From assembly GCF_013423485.1 (NCBI RefSeq), contig NZ_JABFFR010000010.1:35372-99371 (forward strand): a stretch of 64,000 bases of DNA, given 5' to 3'. Positions 30,178 through 41,571 of this stretch are shown here, piece after piece. The notes beneath the pieces were generated by a model. It was not told the origin of the DNA. It worked only from the letters and a program-made list of their open reading frames with translations, and made no database searches. The stretch comes from Azospirillum oleiclasticum. Lineage in GTDB: Bacteria > Pseudomonadota > Alphaproteobacteria > Azospirillales > Azospirillaceae. Position numbers and translations under genes: made by a program. The first letter of the stretch is position 1. Each line of letters starts with the position of its first letter.

Positions 30178-30662
30178 CCATCGATCGCTCGACCCTGCCC
30201 TACCGCCCCTGCGTCGGGATCATGCTGCTGAACGGCCGCGGGCAGGTCTTCATCGCCAAGCGCTGTGACATGGCCGCCGCCTGGCAGATGCCGCAGGGCG
30301 GCATCGACGACGGCGAAACGGTGGACGAAGCCGCCCTGCGCGAGCTGAAGGAGGAGATCGGCACCGACCGTGCCGAGATCCTGGCCCGCACCACCGAAAA
30401 GCTGCGCTACGACCTGCCCGACCACCTGCTCGGCAAGGTGTGGAAGGGCCGCTGGCGGGGACAGGAGCAGGTGTGGGTGGCCGCCCGTTTCACCGGGGTG
30501 GACGGTGACATCGACCTGGACACCGAGCACCCGGAGTTCGACGCCTGGAAATGGGTGGACGCCGACGCCCTCCCCTCCCTGATCGTCCCCTTCAAGCGCC
30601 CGGTCTACGAGGCGGTGCTGGCCGAGTTCCGGGACGTGATCGCCGGGCTGCGGCGTTCTTGA
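30174..30662 (+). CDS. rppH: RNA pyrophosphohydrolase (Nudix)
   Basis: Removes pyrophosphate from 5' ends of RNA and so starts RNase E-dependent decay. It has 162 residues. The Nudix box is intact: GGIDDGETVDEAALRELKEEIG (described by edges GGIDDGE and REL-KEEIG). YRPCVGIMLLN at the start and the WQMPQGG motif are typical of RppH. Its ATG overlaps the upstream stop as ATGA, so translation is coupled. Convergent with the ferritin-like gene. Confidence 0.95.
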   Translation: MTIDRSTLPYRPCVGIMLLNGRGQVFIAKRCDMAAAWQMPQGGIDDGETVDEAALRELKEEIGTDRAEILARTTEKLRYDLPDHLLGKVWKGRWRGQEQVWVAARFTGVDGDIDLDTEHPEFDAWKWVDADALPSLIVPFKRPVYEAVLAEFRDVIAGLRRS

Positions 30663-30677
30663 CGTGCGTCCCGCCTC

Positions 30678-31502
30678 CTAGGCCGCAAGCTTCTCCAGCT
30701 TCTTCACCCGCCGGTCCATCAGCCACCACGCCACGCGGCTGGCGGCGTTGAACGCGGTGGATTGGGGCTTCAGGCCACAGGCCTTGAAGACCATGGCGAC
30801 CGCGCGGTCCAGATGCTCCGGCCGGTAGCGGCCGAAGGCGCGGCGCGCGTATTCACGGTTGTAGGTGTCATGATCGTAGGGGGCGTCGGCCGGGGCGTTG
30901 GCGGCGTAATAGGCGTAGGCCAGCTCGTCGTCCTCGGTCTCGTTGATGCGGCCGAGCGCGATCCACACGCGGCGCGGCTTCGACAGACGCTCGCGCTCCA
31001 GATAGGTCTTGGCGTACTGGTAGAACAGCTTGTAATGCCGGAGCTCGTCCGCCGCGATCAGACGGCAGATGCGCTTCAGCAGCGGCTCCTCGCAGCTGTC
31101 GCCGATGGCGGCGTAGTAGGAGCTGGTCCCCGTCTCCACCATGCAGCGGGCGATCAGCTCGCCGGGGCGGGAGCCGCGGATGGAGGACTGCTGGTCGAGG
31201 TCGATGCTGTAGCCGGCGCGGAAACGGGCGACCGCGGCCTCGAAGTTCCAGCCGGGATCGGCGATCTCGGCCCACCGGCCGAGCGCAACCCCGTGCTGCA
31301 CCTCTTCCACCGCCCAATCCTCGGCGGCCTGCTGGAACTCCGGATCGTCACGGAATATGTTGCAGAGATAGGTCGTGTAGTCATTGGCGTTGAATTCGAC
31401 CAGAGCCGCCGCCTTGATCAGCGGCACCAGCTCGGGATCGATTTTCGAGCGGTCGATCTGGTCCCAGGGAAGGTCTTCCTGTCTCCAGTGCAGTCGCGCC
31501 AT
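30678..31502 (-). CDS. Ferritin-like diiron protein, unassigned
   Basis: A 274-residue helical protein starting at ATG 31502. It carries the ferritin-like pattern of two Glu helices and two ExxH motifs: VEFNANDYTTYL, EEVQHG, VETGTSSYYAAI and DELRHYKLF. This fits a four-helix bundle with a diiron site, as in acyl-ACP desaturase-like or rubrerythrin-like proteins. The last 60 residues are basic (MDRRVKKLEKLAA). It lies 148 bases downstream of atpC on the same strand. Its substrate or partner cannot be told from sequence. Confidence 0.75.
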   Translation of the reverse strand: MARLHWRQEDLPWDQIDRSKIDPELVPLIKAAALVEFNANDYTTYLCNIFRDDPEFQQAAEDWAVEEVQHGVALGRWAEIADPGWNFEAAVARFRAGYSIDLDQQSSIRGSRPGELIARCMVETGTSSYYAAIGDSCEEPLLKRICRLIAADELRHYKLFYQYAKTYLERERLSKPRRVWIALGRINETEDDELAYAYYAANAPADAPYDHDTYNREYARRAFGRYRPEHLDRAVAMVFKACGLKPQSTAFNAASRVAWWLMDRRVKKLEKLAA

Positions 31503-31650
31503 ATCACCACCACATCCAAATATCCGACAAGCAGCGCGCCTCCGACGGTCAGACCGGGAGGCGCGCGACCCGCGGTATATTTTGGTGCCGGTGTCGCGCA
31601 ATGCAACAGCCTAGGCCCTTGCGGAAAGGCCCTGGCCCGGTGGGGTAACA

Positions 31651-32070
31651 TCAGTGGGCGGACGCACCCGAGGAGACGGCGTCGACCTTGGCCTGGGCCA
31701 CGGCCAGCTTGGCCTCGACCTGCTGCCGCTCGGCGTCGGTCTTCGCGTCGGCCAGATCCTCGTTCAGGTCCTTCAGCTCCTGCTCGGCCTTGGCGCGGTC
31801 GATCTCGGTCACGGGCACCGCCTGCTCGGCCAGGACCGTGCAGCGGGTTGCCGTCACCTCGGCGAAGCCGCCCGCGACGAACACGCGATTGACCACGCGG
31901 TCACCGTCATGCACCTCGATGATGCCCGGCCGGACGGTCGAGATCATCGGCGCATGGCCGGCCAGCACGCCGAAATCACCCTCGGCGCCCGGCACCACCA
32001 CCATGTCCACCGGCTGCGACGCGAGCAGCTTTTCCGGCGAAACGAGTTCGAATTCGACTTTATCGGCCAT
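31651..32070 (-). CDS. atpC: ATP synthase F1 subunit epsilon
   Basis: A 139-residue subunit of the central stalk, which couples rotation and can inhibit ATP hydrolysis. The N-terminal beta sandwich is clear (VEFELVSPEKLLASQPVDMVVVPGAEGDFGVLAGHAPM), as is the helical C-terminus rich in Ala, Glu and Lys. It is the last gene of the minus-strand operon atpHAGDC, 74 bases after atpD. Confidence 0.96.
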   Translation of the reverse strand: MADKVEFELVSPEKLLASQPVDMVVVPGAEGDFGVLAGHAPMISTVRPGIIEVHDGDRVVNRVFVAGGFAEVTATRCTVLAEQAVPVTEIDRAKAEQELKDLNEDLADAKTDAERQQVEAKLAVAQAKVDAVSSGASAH

Positions 32071-32095
32071 GGTCTGGGGCCCCTTCGGCCGGCGC

Positions 32096-32118
32096 CCCTC
32101 CCCGTTTCCGGGGAAGGG
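32096..32118 (-). other. Hairpin between atpD and atpC
   Basis: On the plus strand CCC-T-CCCCG (32096-32104) pairs with CGGGG-A-(A)-GGG (32109-32118) round TTTC. In the minus-strand mRNA this gives an intercistronic stem with no T tract, more likely a stability or processing element than a terminator. Confidence 0.35.
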
Positions 32119-32144
32119 TCGCGGCCGTCATCTCAGCTTCGGTG

Positions 32145-33605
<1,461 letters not shown>

Positions 33606-33644
33606 TCAAGTTTGTCGTGGTTGCCGTCGTGGCGAACGGGGTGA

Positions 33645-34532
33645 TCAGACCGCCTCGGCGCCGGAGATGATCTCGATCAGCTCCTTCGTGATGTAGGCCT
33701 GACGCGTGCGGTTGTAGGTGATCGTGAGCTTGCTGATCATGTCGCCGGCGTTGCGGGTGGCGTTGTCCATGGCGGTCATGCGCGCACCCTGCTCCGACGC
33801 GGCGTTCTCGAGCAGCGCTCGGTAGACCTGGATCGCCAGGTTGCGCGGCAGCAGCTCGGCCAGGATCTGCTCCTCGTCCGGCTCGAACTCGTAGACCGGC
33901 CCGGCTTCGGCCGACGCGGCCTCACCGGCCGTCTCGGGCACGGCGAACGGAACGATCTGCTGCACGGTCACGATCTGCGAGATCGCCGACTTGAAGCGGT
34001 TGAAGACGATGGACGCCACGTCGTACTCGCCGGCGTCGTACATCTCCAGCACCTTGGCGGCGATGGCGTCGGCGTCGGCGAAGGACAGGCGGCGGCGGCC
34101 GACCTCCTCGAAGCTGTGCACGAGCAGCGGCGCGTAGTCGCGGCGGAGCTGGTCGCGACCCTTGCGGCCGACGGTCAGCACCTTCACCGTCTTGCCCTCC
34201 GCCTGGAGGCGCTGGATCTGGCGCCGCGCCTCACGGACGATGGAGGAGTTGAAGGCACCGCACAGGCCGCGGTCGGCGGTCATCACCACCAGGAGATGCA
34301 CCTGGTCGGAGCCGGTGCCGGTCATCAGCTTCGGCCCGTCACCGCCACCCTGCTGGTTGGCGGCGAGCGAAGCCAGCATACGCCCCATGCGCTCGGCGAA
34401 GGGGCGGGCGGCCTCGGCCTGCTCCTGCGCGCGGCGGAGCTTGGAGGCGGCCACCATCTTCATGGCGGACGTGATCTTCCGCGTCGATTGGACGCTGGCG
34501 ATCCGGTTCTTGAGATCCTTGAGGCTAGGCAT
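33645..34532 (-). CDS. atpG: ATP synthase F1 subunit gamma
   Basis: The rotor shaft, 295 residues. Its terminal helices are well conserved: [35 protein letters not shown] at the start (edges given) and [20 protein letters not shown] near the end, with DRGLCGAFN in the middle. A hairpin lies in the 81-base gap from atpA. Confidence 0.97.
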   Translation of the reverse strand: MPSLKDLKNRIASVQSTRKITSAMKMVAASKLRRAQEQAEAARPFAERMGRMLASLAANQQGGGDGPKLMTGTGSDQVHLLVVMTADRGLCGAFNSSIVREARRQIQRLQAEGKTVKVLTVGRKGRDQLRRDYAPLLVHSFEEVGRRRLSFADADAIAAKVLEMYDAGEYDVASIVFNRFKSAISQIVTVQQIVPFAVPETAGEAASAEAGPVYEFEPDEEQILAELLPRNLAIQVYRALLENAASEQGARMTAMDNATRNAGDMISKLTITYNRTRQAYITKELIEIISGAEAV

Positions 34533-34569
34533 GCCGGCCCTTCAATCCGCTCGTCGTCTTCGGTCGAGG

Positions 34570-34595
34570 GATCCGGGACCCTGCGGCCCCGGATC
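34570..34595 (-). other. Hairpin between atpA and atpG
   Basis: GATCCGGG (34570-34577) and CCCGGATC (34588-34595) form a perfect 8-bp stem with a 10-base loop. It sits in the longest gap inside the atp operon and lacks a T tract. Such stems often set relative subunit levels by protecting or exposing mRNA ends; that role is inferred. Confidence 0.4.
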
Positions 34596-34613
34596 GGACG
34601 AACACCAATGGCG

Positions 34614-36142
<1,529 letters not shown>

Positions 36143-36143
<1 letters not shown>

Positions 36144-36712
36144 CAGACTTGTCCCCCTGAGGCCTTCATGGCGAGTTGCAGTTTGTTCAGCTTGGTGCGC
36201 ACCGACGCGTCGATCATGCGCGACCCGTAGCGAACGATCATGCCACCGATGAGTTCGGGATCGACGGTGACGTTCACGGCGACCTTGTTGCCGACGACAC
36301 TGCGCAGGGCCTCGGTCACCGCCTCGATCTGCGCGTCGGTGAGCGGACGCGCCGCGGTCACCTGGGCGGTCGCCTCGCCGCGGCGGCGGGCCAGTTCGGC
36401 CAGGAAGCCGTCGATCATGCCGGAGAGCACGAACAGCCGGCGGTTGGCGGCCACCAGGCCGACGAACCGCTTGGTCAGATCGCTCGCCGCGACCTCGTCG
36501 AGCAACGCCGCCATCGCGCGACCCTGGTCGGCGCGGCTGATCACCGGGCTGCGCACAAGGCGGCGGAGGTCGGCGCTCTCGGCCAGGAGTTGCTTCAGCG
36601 TCGTCAGGTCGCTCGCGACCTGATCAAGCGCCTTGTTCTCGTCGGCCAGATCGAACAGCGCCGTTGAATAGCGCGCCGCCAGCTCGGAAACGCCTGTGCC
36701 TTCGGATGCCAC
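36143..36712 (-). CDS. atpH: ATP synthase F1 subunit delta
   Basis: The 189-residue subunit that joins F1 to the peripheral stalk. The N-terminal bundle ([21 protein letters not shown]) and the C-terminal [27 protein letters not shown] are characteristic. The start is GTG at 36712, with GAGG seven bases upstream; no in-frame ATG precedes the conserved core. It is the first gene of the operon, and the F0 genes are not beside it, as is normal for alphaproteobacteria. Confidence 0.96.
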
Positions 36713-36918
36713 CTGATCCCTCGAATTGCGTTCGGTAGACGGTGTGTTTTCAGGGCCTTAGAGGAAGTGTGCGCACGCGTTCGCCGGGGCCCCTGCCGCG
36801 AAAGCGAGCGGTCAATATCACAGGAAACGCACCTGCGCAACCGAGTCCGGACAACCGGCATGCGGCGTTTGGGCACCCCCCGCCGGGGTCGGGGGCCGCC
36901 TGTGACCTCGGGCGGGCC

Positions 36919-36934
36919 TTAAACCGGCATTAAC
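36919..36934 (+). promoter_or_regulatory. Candidate CtrA-binding site
   Basis: TTAA-N7-TTAAC matches the full consensus of the alphaproteobacterial regulator CtrA. It lies 61 bases upstream of the 105-residue ORF and about 207 bases from atpH on the other strand. The rest of the 282-base spacer (36713-36994) is GC-rich, contains the atp operon leader, and shows no clear sigma-70 promoter that I can defend. Confidence 0.5.
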
Positions 36935-36994
36935 CGGCAGGGCTCCAGGGTTTCCCCACCCGCCACAGCCCGACACACGCCGCAGCCGTCCCGC

Positions 36995-37312
36995 ATGACC
37001 ATCGTCGCCTTCACCGCCGCCCGCTTCACCCCCACCGACCTCGCGGAGTTCCAGCGGGTGGCCGACCCCAAGCTCCGGCTGGGCCATTGGGCCACGGTGA
37101 CGCGTGAGTCGGGGCGCGATTTCGACCGGCTGGAGGTGCGGCTTCCCGGCGTCGAGCGGCCGGTGTTCCGGTTCGAGCGCGACCGGCAGGGCCGCTACAA
37201 CCTCGCCTTCAACGACCGCGCCGGCTGGTACGGCATCGGCAGCGGGTCCACCGCCTGTGAATGCCTGGCGATCTGGCGCCCGCGCGCCGGGCGCGGCGTG
37301 TCCGTGCTCTGA
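36995..37312 (+). CDS. Conserved-looking hypothetical protein, 105 aa
   Basis: I do not recognise this protein. It begins MTIVAFTAARFTPTDLAEFQ and consists of predicted beta strands with many aromatic residues in the second half (FRFERDRQGRYNLAFN, GWYGIG). No signal peptide or membrane helix is present. Codon use matches the GC-rich neighbours, and the frame is bounded by divergent and convergent spacers, so it is likely real. A CtrA-like site lies just upstream, which hints at cell-cycle or motility control. Confidence 0.6.
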   Translation: MTIVAFTAARFTPTDLAEFQRVADPKLRLGHWATVTRESGRDFDRLEVRLPGVERPVFRFERDRQGRYNLAFNDRAGWYGIGSGSTACECLAIWRPRAGRGVSVL

Positions 37313-37335
37313 TCCTCCGGCCAGCGCCTGCGGAA

Positions 37336-37473
37336 TCAGCGGGCGAACCCCAGCGGGGCCGCCAGCACGCCGCCCTCCGCCGGTGAGCCCGCGGTGAGCG
37401 CGATGACGCCGAGCAGCAGCAGGGCCGGCCCGATCGTGAGCAGGGTACGGATGGTGTGATAGCGGACGGTCAT
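37336..37473 (-). CDS. Possible 45-aa single-pass membrane peptide
   Basis: The minus strand from ATG 37473 encodes MTVRYHTIRT followed by a hydrophobic helix (LLTIGPALLLLGVIALTAG) and a short Gly/Ala/Pro tail ending in FAR. It fills a gap otherwise empty between the 105-residue ORF and priA. No strong ribosome-binding site is visible. It may be a genuine small membrane protein or a chance frame. Confidence 0.35.
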   Translation of the reverse strand: MTVRYHTIRTLLTIGPALLLLGVIALTAGSPAEGGVLAAPLGFAR

Positions 37474-37613
37474 CTCGGCGTTCGTTCAGTGGTGCGGACG
37501 GCTGGTCCAGTGGTAGGACCGGTCGCCGTTCCGGGCAACGCACCAAATCGTCACAGGGGCCATGATCTGCCAGCGTGTCTGCTGCGGCGGATGGCCGCAC
37601 GCCCCCTCGCCCC

Positions 37614-39845
37614 TTATAGAAAGCTGTAGGGGTCTACATCCACCTGCACACGCACCGACGAGGGAACCTCCACCCGTCCCAGCCAGTCGGCGACAAGCGG
37701 CTGCACCGCCACGCCGCGCGGCGCCTTCAGCAGCAGGCGGCGGCGGTGCCGCCCGCGCAGCAGGGCCAGCGGCGCCGGGGCCGGCCCCAGCACCGCCACC
37801 GTGTCGCTGCGCGGTGCCGCGCGGCCGAGCGCGTAGGCAACCCGGTCCACCGCCCCCTCGTCCTCGCCCGACACGATCAGCGCGGCCAGCCGGCCGAAGG
37901 GGGGCATCGCCGCCTCCAGCCTCTGCTCGGCCTCCAGCGCGTAGAAGCCGTCGCGATCGCCGGCCGCCAGCGCCTGCATCACCGGATGTTCGGGCATGTA
38001 GGTCTGCAGATAGACCACACCCGGCCGCTCGCCGCGCCCGGCCCGGCCGGCCACCTGATGCAGCAACTGATAGGTGCGCTCCCCGGCCCTGAGGTCGCCG
38101 CCGGCCAGCCCGAGGTCGGCGTCGACCACCCCCACCAGCGTCAGCATGGGGAAATGATGGCCCTTCGCCATCACCTGGGTGCCGATCAGCAGGTCCAATT
38201 CATGGTCGGCCACCTTGCGCACCATCTCCTGGATGGCGCGCGGGCCGAACAGCGTGTCGGACGCCATGATCGCCGTGCGGGCGTCCGGGAACAGCTCGGC
38301 CACCTCCTCCGCCACCCGCTCCACGCCGGGGCCGCAGGCGGCCATGGTGCCCTCCTCGAAGCAGTTCGGGCATTTGTTCTCCATGGGTGCGGAATAGCCG
38401 CAATGGTGGCACTGGAGCTTGCGGGCGAGACGGTGCTCGACCAGCCACGCCGTGCAGTTCGGGCATTGCAGTCGGTGGCCGCAGGCCCGGCACAGGGTCA
38501 GCGGCGCGTAGCCGCGGCGGTTCAGGAACAGCATCGCCTGCTCCCCCGCCGCCAGCGTCTCGGCCAGCGCCTTGCGCAGGGTCGGGGCCAGCCAGTGGCG
38601 GGCCGGGGGGCGGTCCTGGCGCAGGTCGATCAGCCGCACGTCGGGCAGCTCCGCCCCGCCGTGGCGGCCCGGCAGATGGACGCGCAGGTAGCGGTGGGAG
38701 TCGGCGTTGACCTGGGTCTCCAGCGACGGGGTGGCGGAGACCAGCACGATCGGGAAGCCGCCGATGTGGGCGCGCGCCACCGCCATGTCGCGGGCGTGGT
38801 AGATGGCGCCCTCCTCCTGCTTGTAGGCGCCGTCGTGCTCCTCATCGACGATGATCAGCCCGAGCTCGCGGTAGGGCAGGAACAGGGCGGAGCGCGCGCC
38901 GACCACCACCCGCGCCCGCCCGTCCGCCACCGCGCGCCAGGTGTCGCGACGGGCGGCCCCGGTCAGGTCGGAGTGCCATTCCGCCGGCGGCGCGCCGAAG
39001 CGCCGGGCGAAACGCTCCAGCCACTGGGCGGACAGCGCGATCTCCGGCAGCAGCACCAGCACCTGCTTGCCGGCGGCGAGTGCCGCGGCGATCGCCTCGA
39101 AATAGACCTCCGTCTTGCCGGAGCCGGTGACCCCGTCCAGCAGCAGGGTGGCGTAGGCGCCGGCCGCCAGCCTCTCCTTCAAGGCGGCGGCGGCGGCGGC
39201 CTGGGCGGGGGAGAGGTCGGGGCCCGGCCGGTGCCAGTCGGGCGCGCCGATCGGGGTGGGGGGCAGCAGCACCGGCTCCAGCATCCCGGCCTCGGCCAGA
39301 GCGCGCACCACCCCGGTGCCGCAGGCGGCGGCCTCGGCCAGGTCGGCGGCGCCGCGCGGCGGGCCGTCGGCGACGATCTCCAGGATGCGGCGGCGCTGCG
39401 GCGTCATCTTGAAGCCCGGCGGCGGCTCGGCGTCCGGCTTGGCGGCGTAGGCCAGCAGCGGGCGCGGCGGCTCCAATGCCGCGGGCACGCTGATCGCCAT
39501 GCGCAGCACCTGCCCCGGCGGGGTCATGGTGTAGGAGGCGACCCAGTCGATGAAGCGGCGCTGGTCCTCCGTCATCGGCGGCACGTCGAAGCGGTGCGCC
39601 ACCGGCTTGAGCTTCGCCCCGTCCACCGCGCCGGACCCGTGGCTCCACACCACACCGGCCAGTTGCCGCGGCCCGAGCGGCACCGCCACCACGTCGCCCG
39701 GGGCCAGATCCATGCCCGGCGGCACGCGGTAGTCGTAGGGTTCCGGCAGCGGCAGGGGCAGCAGCACGCCGACGCGCCGCTCCGCCCCGAAAAGGGTCGG
39801 TTCGGCGGCGCGGCCAGGTGCGGAACTGGCAACCATCCTGGTCAT
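37614..39845 (-). CDS. priA: Primosomal protein N' (replication restart helicase)
   Basis: A 743-residue 3'-5' helicase that reloads the replisome at stalled forks. The N-terminal DNA-binding domain starts about residue 25 ([19 protein letters not shown]). Walker A is [15 protein letters not shown] (about 240), the DExH box is DEEHD (about 336), and the zinc region has Cys pairs in [16 protein letters not shown] and CHHCGY ... CPNC. Motif VI is [12 protein letters not shown]. It is divergent from fsa. Confidence 0.97.
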   Translation of the reverse strand: MTRMVASSAPGRAAEPTLFGAERRVGVLLPLPLPEPYDYRVPPGMDLAPGDVVAVPLGPRQLAGVVWSHGSGAVDGAKLKPVAHRFDVPPMTEDQRRFIDWVASYTMTPPGQVLRMAISVPAALEPPRPLLAYAAKPDAEPPPGFKMTPQRRRILEIVADGPPRGAADLAEAAACGTGVVRALAEAGMLEPVLLPPTPIGAPDWHRPGPDLSPAQAAAAAALKERLAAGAYATLLLDGVTGSGKTEVYFEAIAAALAAGKQVLVLLPEIALSAQWLERFARRFGAPPAEWHSDLTGAARRDTWRAVADGRARVVVGARSALFLPYRELGLIIVDEEHDGAYKQEEGAIYHARDMAVARAHIGGFPIVLVSATPSLETQVNADSHRYLRVHLPGRHGGAELPDVRLIDLRQDRPPARHWLAPTLRKALAETLAAGEQAMLFLNRRGYAPLTLCRACGHRLQCPNCTAWLVEHRLARKLQCHHCGYSAPMENKCPNCFEEGTMAACGPGVERVAEEVAELFPDARTAIMASDTLFGPRAIQEMVRKVADHELDLLIGTQVMAKGHHFPMLTLVGVVDADLGLAGGDLRAGERTYQLLHQVAGRAGRGERPGVVYLQTYMPEHPVMQALAAGDRDGFYALEAEQRLEAAMPPFGRLAALIVSGEDEGAVDRVAYALGRAAPRSDTVAVLGPAPAPLALLRGRHRRRLLLKAPRGVAVQPLVADWLGRVEVPSSVRVQVDVDPYSFL

Positions 39846-39939
39846 GGGCTAGACTGCCCGCGACAGGGGTGGCATACACCGGGCAATCCAGCCGGACCAA
39901 GCGCCCGCGGCCACTCGCAGCAACACCGGAATCGCCCCC

Positions 39940-40596
39940 ATGAAGTTCTTCGTCGACACCGCCGACATCGCCGAGATCCGCGACCTCGCCGACACCGGTC
40001 TTCTGGACGGTGTTACCACCAACCCCTCCCTGGTCGCCAAGTCCGGGCGCAGGTTCGTCGAGCTGATCGCCGAAATCTGCGACGTGGTGAATGGCCCGGT
40101 GAGCGCCGAGGTGGCGTCGACCGATTACGAGACGATGATGGCCGAGGGCCGGCACCTCGCCAAGATCTCCCACCGCGTCGCCGTGAAGGTGCCCCTCACC
40201 CCGGCCGGTCTCAAGGTCTGCAAGGCGTTGTCGTCGGACGGGCACATGGTGAACGTCACGCTGTGCTTCTCGCCGGCGCAGGCGATCCTGGCCGCCAAGG
40301 CCGGCGCCACCTTCGTGTCGCCCTTCGTCGGCCGGCTCGACGACGTCGGCCAGGACGGCATGGGCATCATCACCGACATCTGCGAAATCTACCGCAACTA
40401 CGTGAATTTCCGGACCGAGGTGCTGGTCGCTTCGATCCGCAACCCGATCCACATCGTGAAGGCCGCCCGGCTGGGCGCCCACGTCGTGACCGCCCCCCCC
40501 TCGGTGCTGCGCCAGCTCTTCAACCACCCTCTGACGGACAAGGGCCTCGCCCAGTTCGTGGAGGACTGGAAGAAGACCGGCCAGTCCATCCTCTGA
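39940..40596 (+). CDS. fsa: Transaldolase-like fructose-6-phosphate aldolase family protein
   Basis: A 218-residue small transaldolase. It starts [31 protein letters not shown] (edges quoted), with the Schiff-base Lys in [13 protein letters not shown] (about 86) and [11 protein letters not shown]. Members of this size group are either true transaldolases or fructose-6-phosphate aldolases; which one cannot be decided here. It is followed 16 bases later by the DUF484 gene. Confidence 0.93.
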   Translation: MKFFVDTADIAEIRDLADTGLLDGVTTNPSLVAKSGRRFVELIAEICDVVNGPVSAEVASTDYETMMAEGRHLAKISHRVAVKVPLTPAGLKVCKALSSDGHMVNVTLCFSPAQAILAAKAGATFVSPFVGRLDDVGQDGMGIITDICEIYRNYVNFRTEVLVASIRNPIHIVKAARLGAHVVTAPPSVLRQLFNHPLTDKGLAQFVEDWKKTGQSIL

Positions 40597-40612
40597 CCGG
40601 AGGCTCCGCCCG

Positions 40613-41326
40613 ATGGCCCGCGAGACCGGGCGGCCGAGCCGCCTTCCCGACGCCGTCACGCCCGAGGAGGTGGCCGCCTATCTCCGCGACCATCCGGACT
40701 TCCTGGCCCAGCACGCCGAGCTGGTCCAGCACCTGACGCCGCCGCTGGTGGACCGCGGCCCCGGCGTGGTGGACCTGCAGTCCTTCATGCTGGACCGCCT
40801 GCGCGGCGAGGTGCGCCGGTTGAAGGACCAGCAGCGGGAGCTGATCGGCACCACCCGCGCCAACATGAACAGTCAGAACCGCGTGCACGCGGCGGTGCTG
40901 TTCCTGCTGGACGCGCAGAGCTTCGAGCAGCTCATCCAGACCATCACCACCGATCTGGCGGTGCTGCTCGACCTCGACGTCGCCGTGCTGGTCGTCGAGT
41001 CGAACGGGCGCGACATCCCGCACGTGCACAAAACGGGCGTGCGGGTGGTGGAGTCGGGCACCATCGCCCGCTGGCTCGGCCGGCAGGAGGTGCTGCTGAA
41101 CGCCGATGTGCAGGGGTCGGAGGAGATATTCGGCCCCGCGGCCGGCCTCGTCCGGTCGGAGGCGCTGATCCGCCTGAACGTGTCGAGCGAGACGCCGGAG
41201 GGCATGCTGGCCTTCGGCAGCCGCGAACCCGACATGTTCCACCCCGGCCAGGGAACCGAGCTGATCGGCTTCCTGGCCCGTGTCGTGGAGCGGGTGATCC
41301 GCGGCTGGCTCGACCTGCCGGTGTGA
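40613..41326 (+). CDS. DUF484 (GAF-like) protein
   Basis: A 237-residue cytoplasmic protein of the DUF484 family. The N-terminal segment VAAYLRDHPDFLAQHAELVQHL and the following coiled stretch (LDRLRGEVRRLKDQQRELI) are diagnostic; the rest is a GAF-like fold (ALIRLNVSSETPEGMLAFGSREP). In many proteobacteria this gene directly precedes xerC; here an EAL gene lies between. Function is unknown. Confidence 0.9.
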   Translation: MARETGRPSRLPDAVTPEEVAAYLRDHPDFLAQHAELVQHLTPPLVDRGPGVVDLQSFMLDRLRGEVRRLKDQQRELIGTTRANMNSQNRVHAAVLFLLDAQSFEQLIQTITTDLAVLLDLDVAVLVVESNGRDIPHVHKTGVRVVESGTIARWLGRQEVLLNADVQGSEEIFGPAAGLVRSEALIRLNVSSETPEGMLAFGSREPDMFHPGQGTELIGFLARVVERVIRGWLDLPV

Positions 41327-41505
41327 CCGGCCCCCCCGGACCAATCGGCCGACACGCAACCAGAGCTCGCCGATGACTTGCGGAGATTCCGCTGCAGGAC
41401 CCTGCGGCTCCTGCAGTGCGTGTTATCCGATACCATCATTGCCAGCCACGCGAAGGACGGTTGCTTGAGCTCGGCAAGAATCGGGAAGATCCCCCTCGAA
41501 ACAGT

Positions 41506-41534
41506 TTGCCGGGCACACCCCCGGCCCATAAAAT
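41506..41534 (+). promoter_or_regulatory. Candidate promoter of the EAL gene
   Basis: TTGCCG (41506-41511) and TAAAAT (41529-41534) are 17 bases apart. The expected start site lies about 30 bases before the ATG at 41572, which supports that start and excludes the longer frame beginning at 41416. Confidence 0.5.
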
Positions 41535-41571
41535 CGATTCGATTGCAGGTTACGTCGATCGGGTCGGGCGC

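Noticed and set aside
41416..41571. Longer start for the EAL protein at 41416
   Set aside because: The best promoter (41506-41534) lies downstream of it, and the extra residues show no structure.
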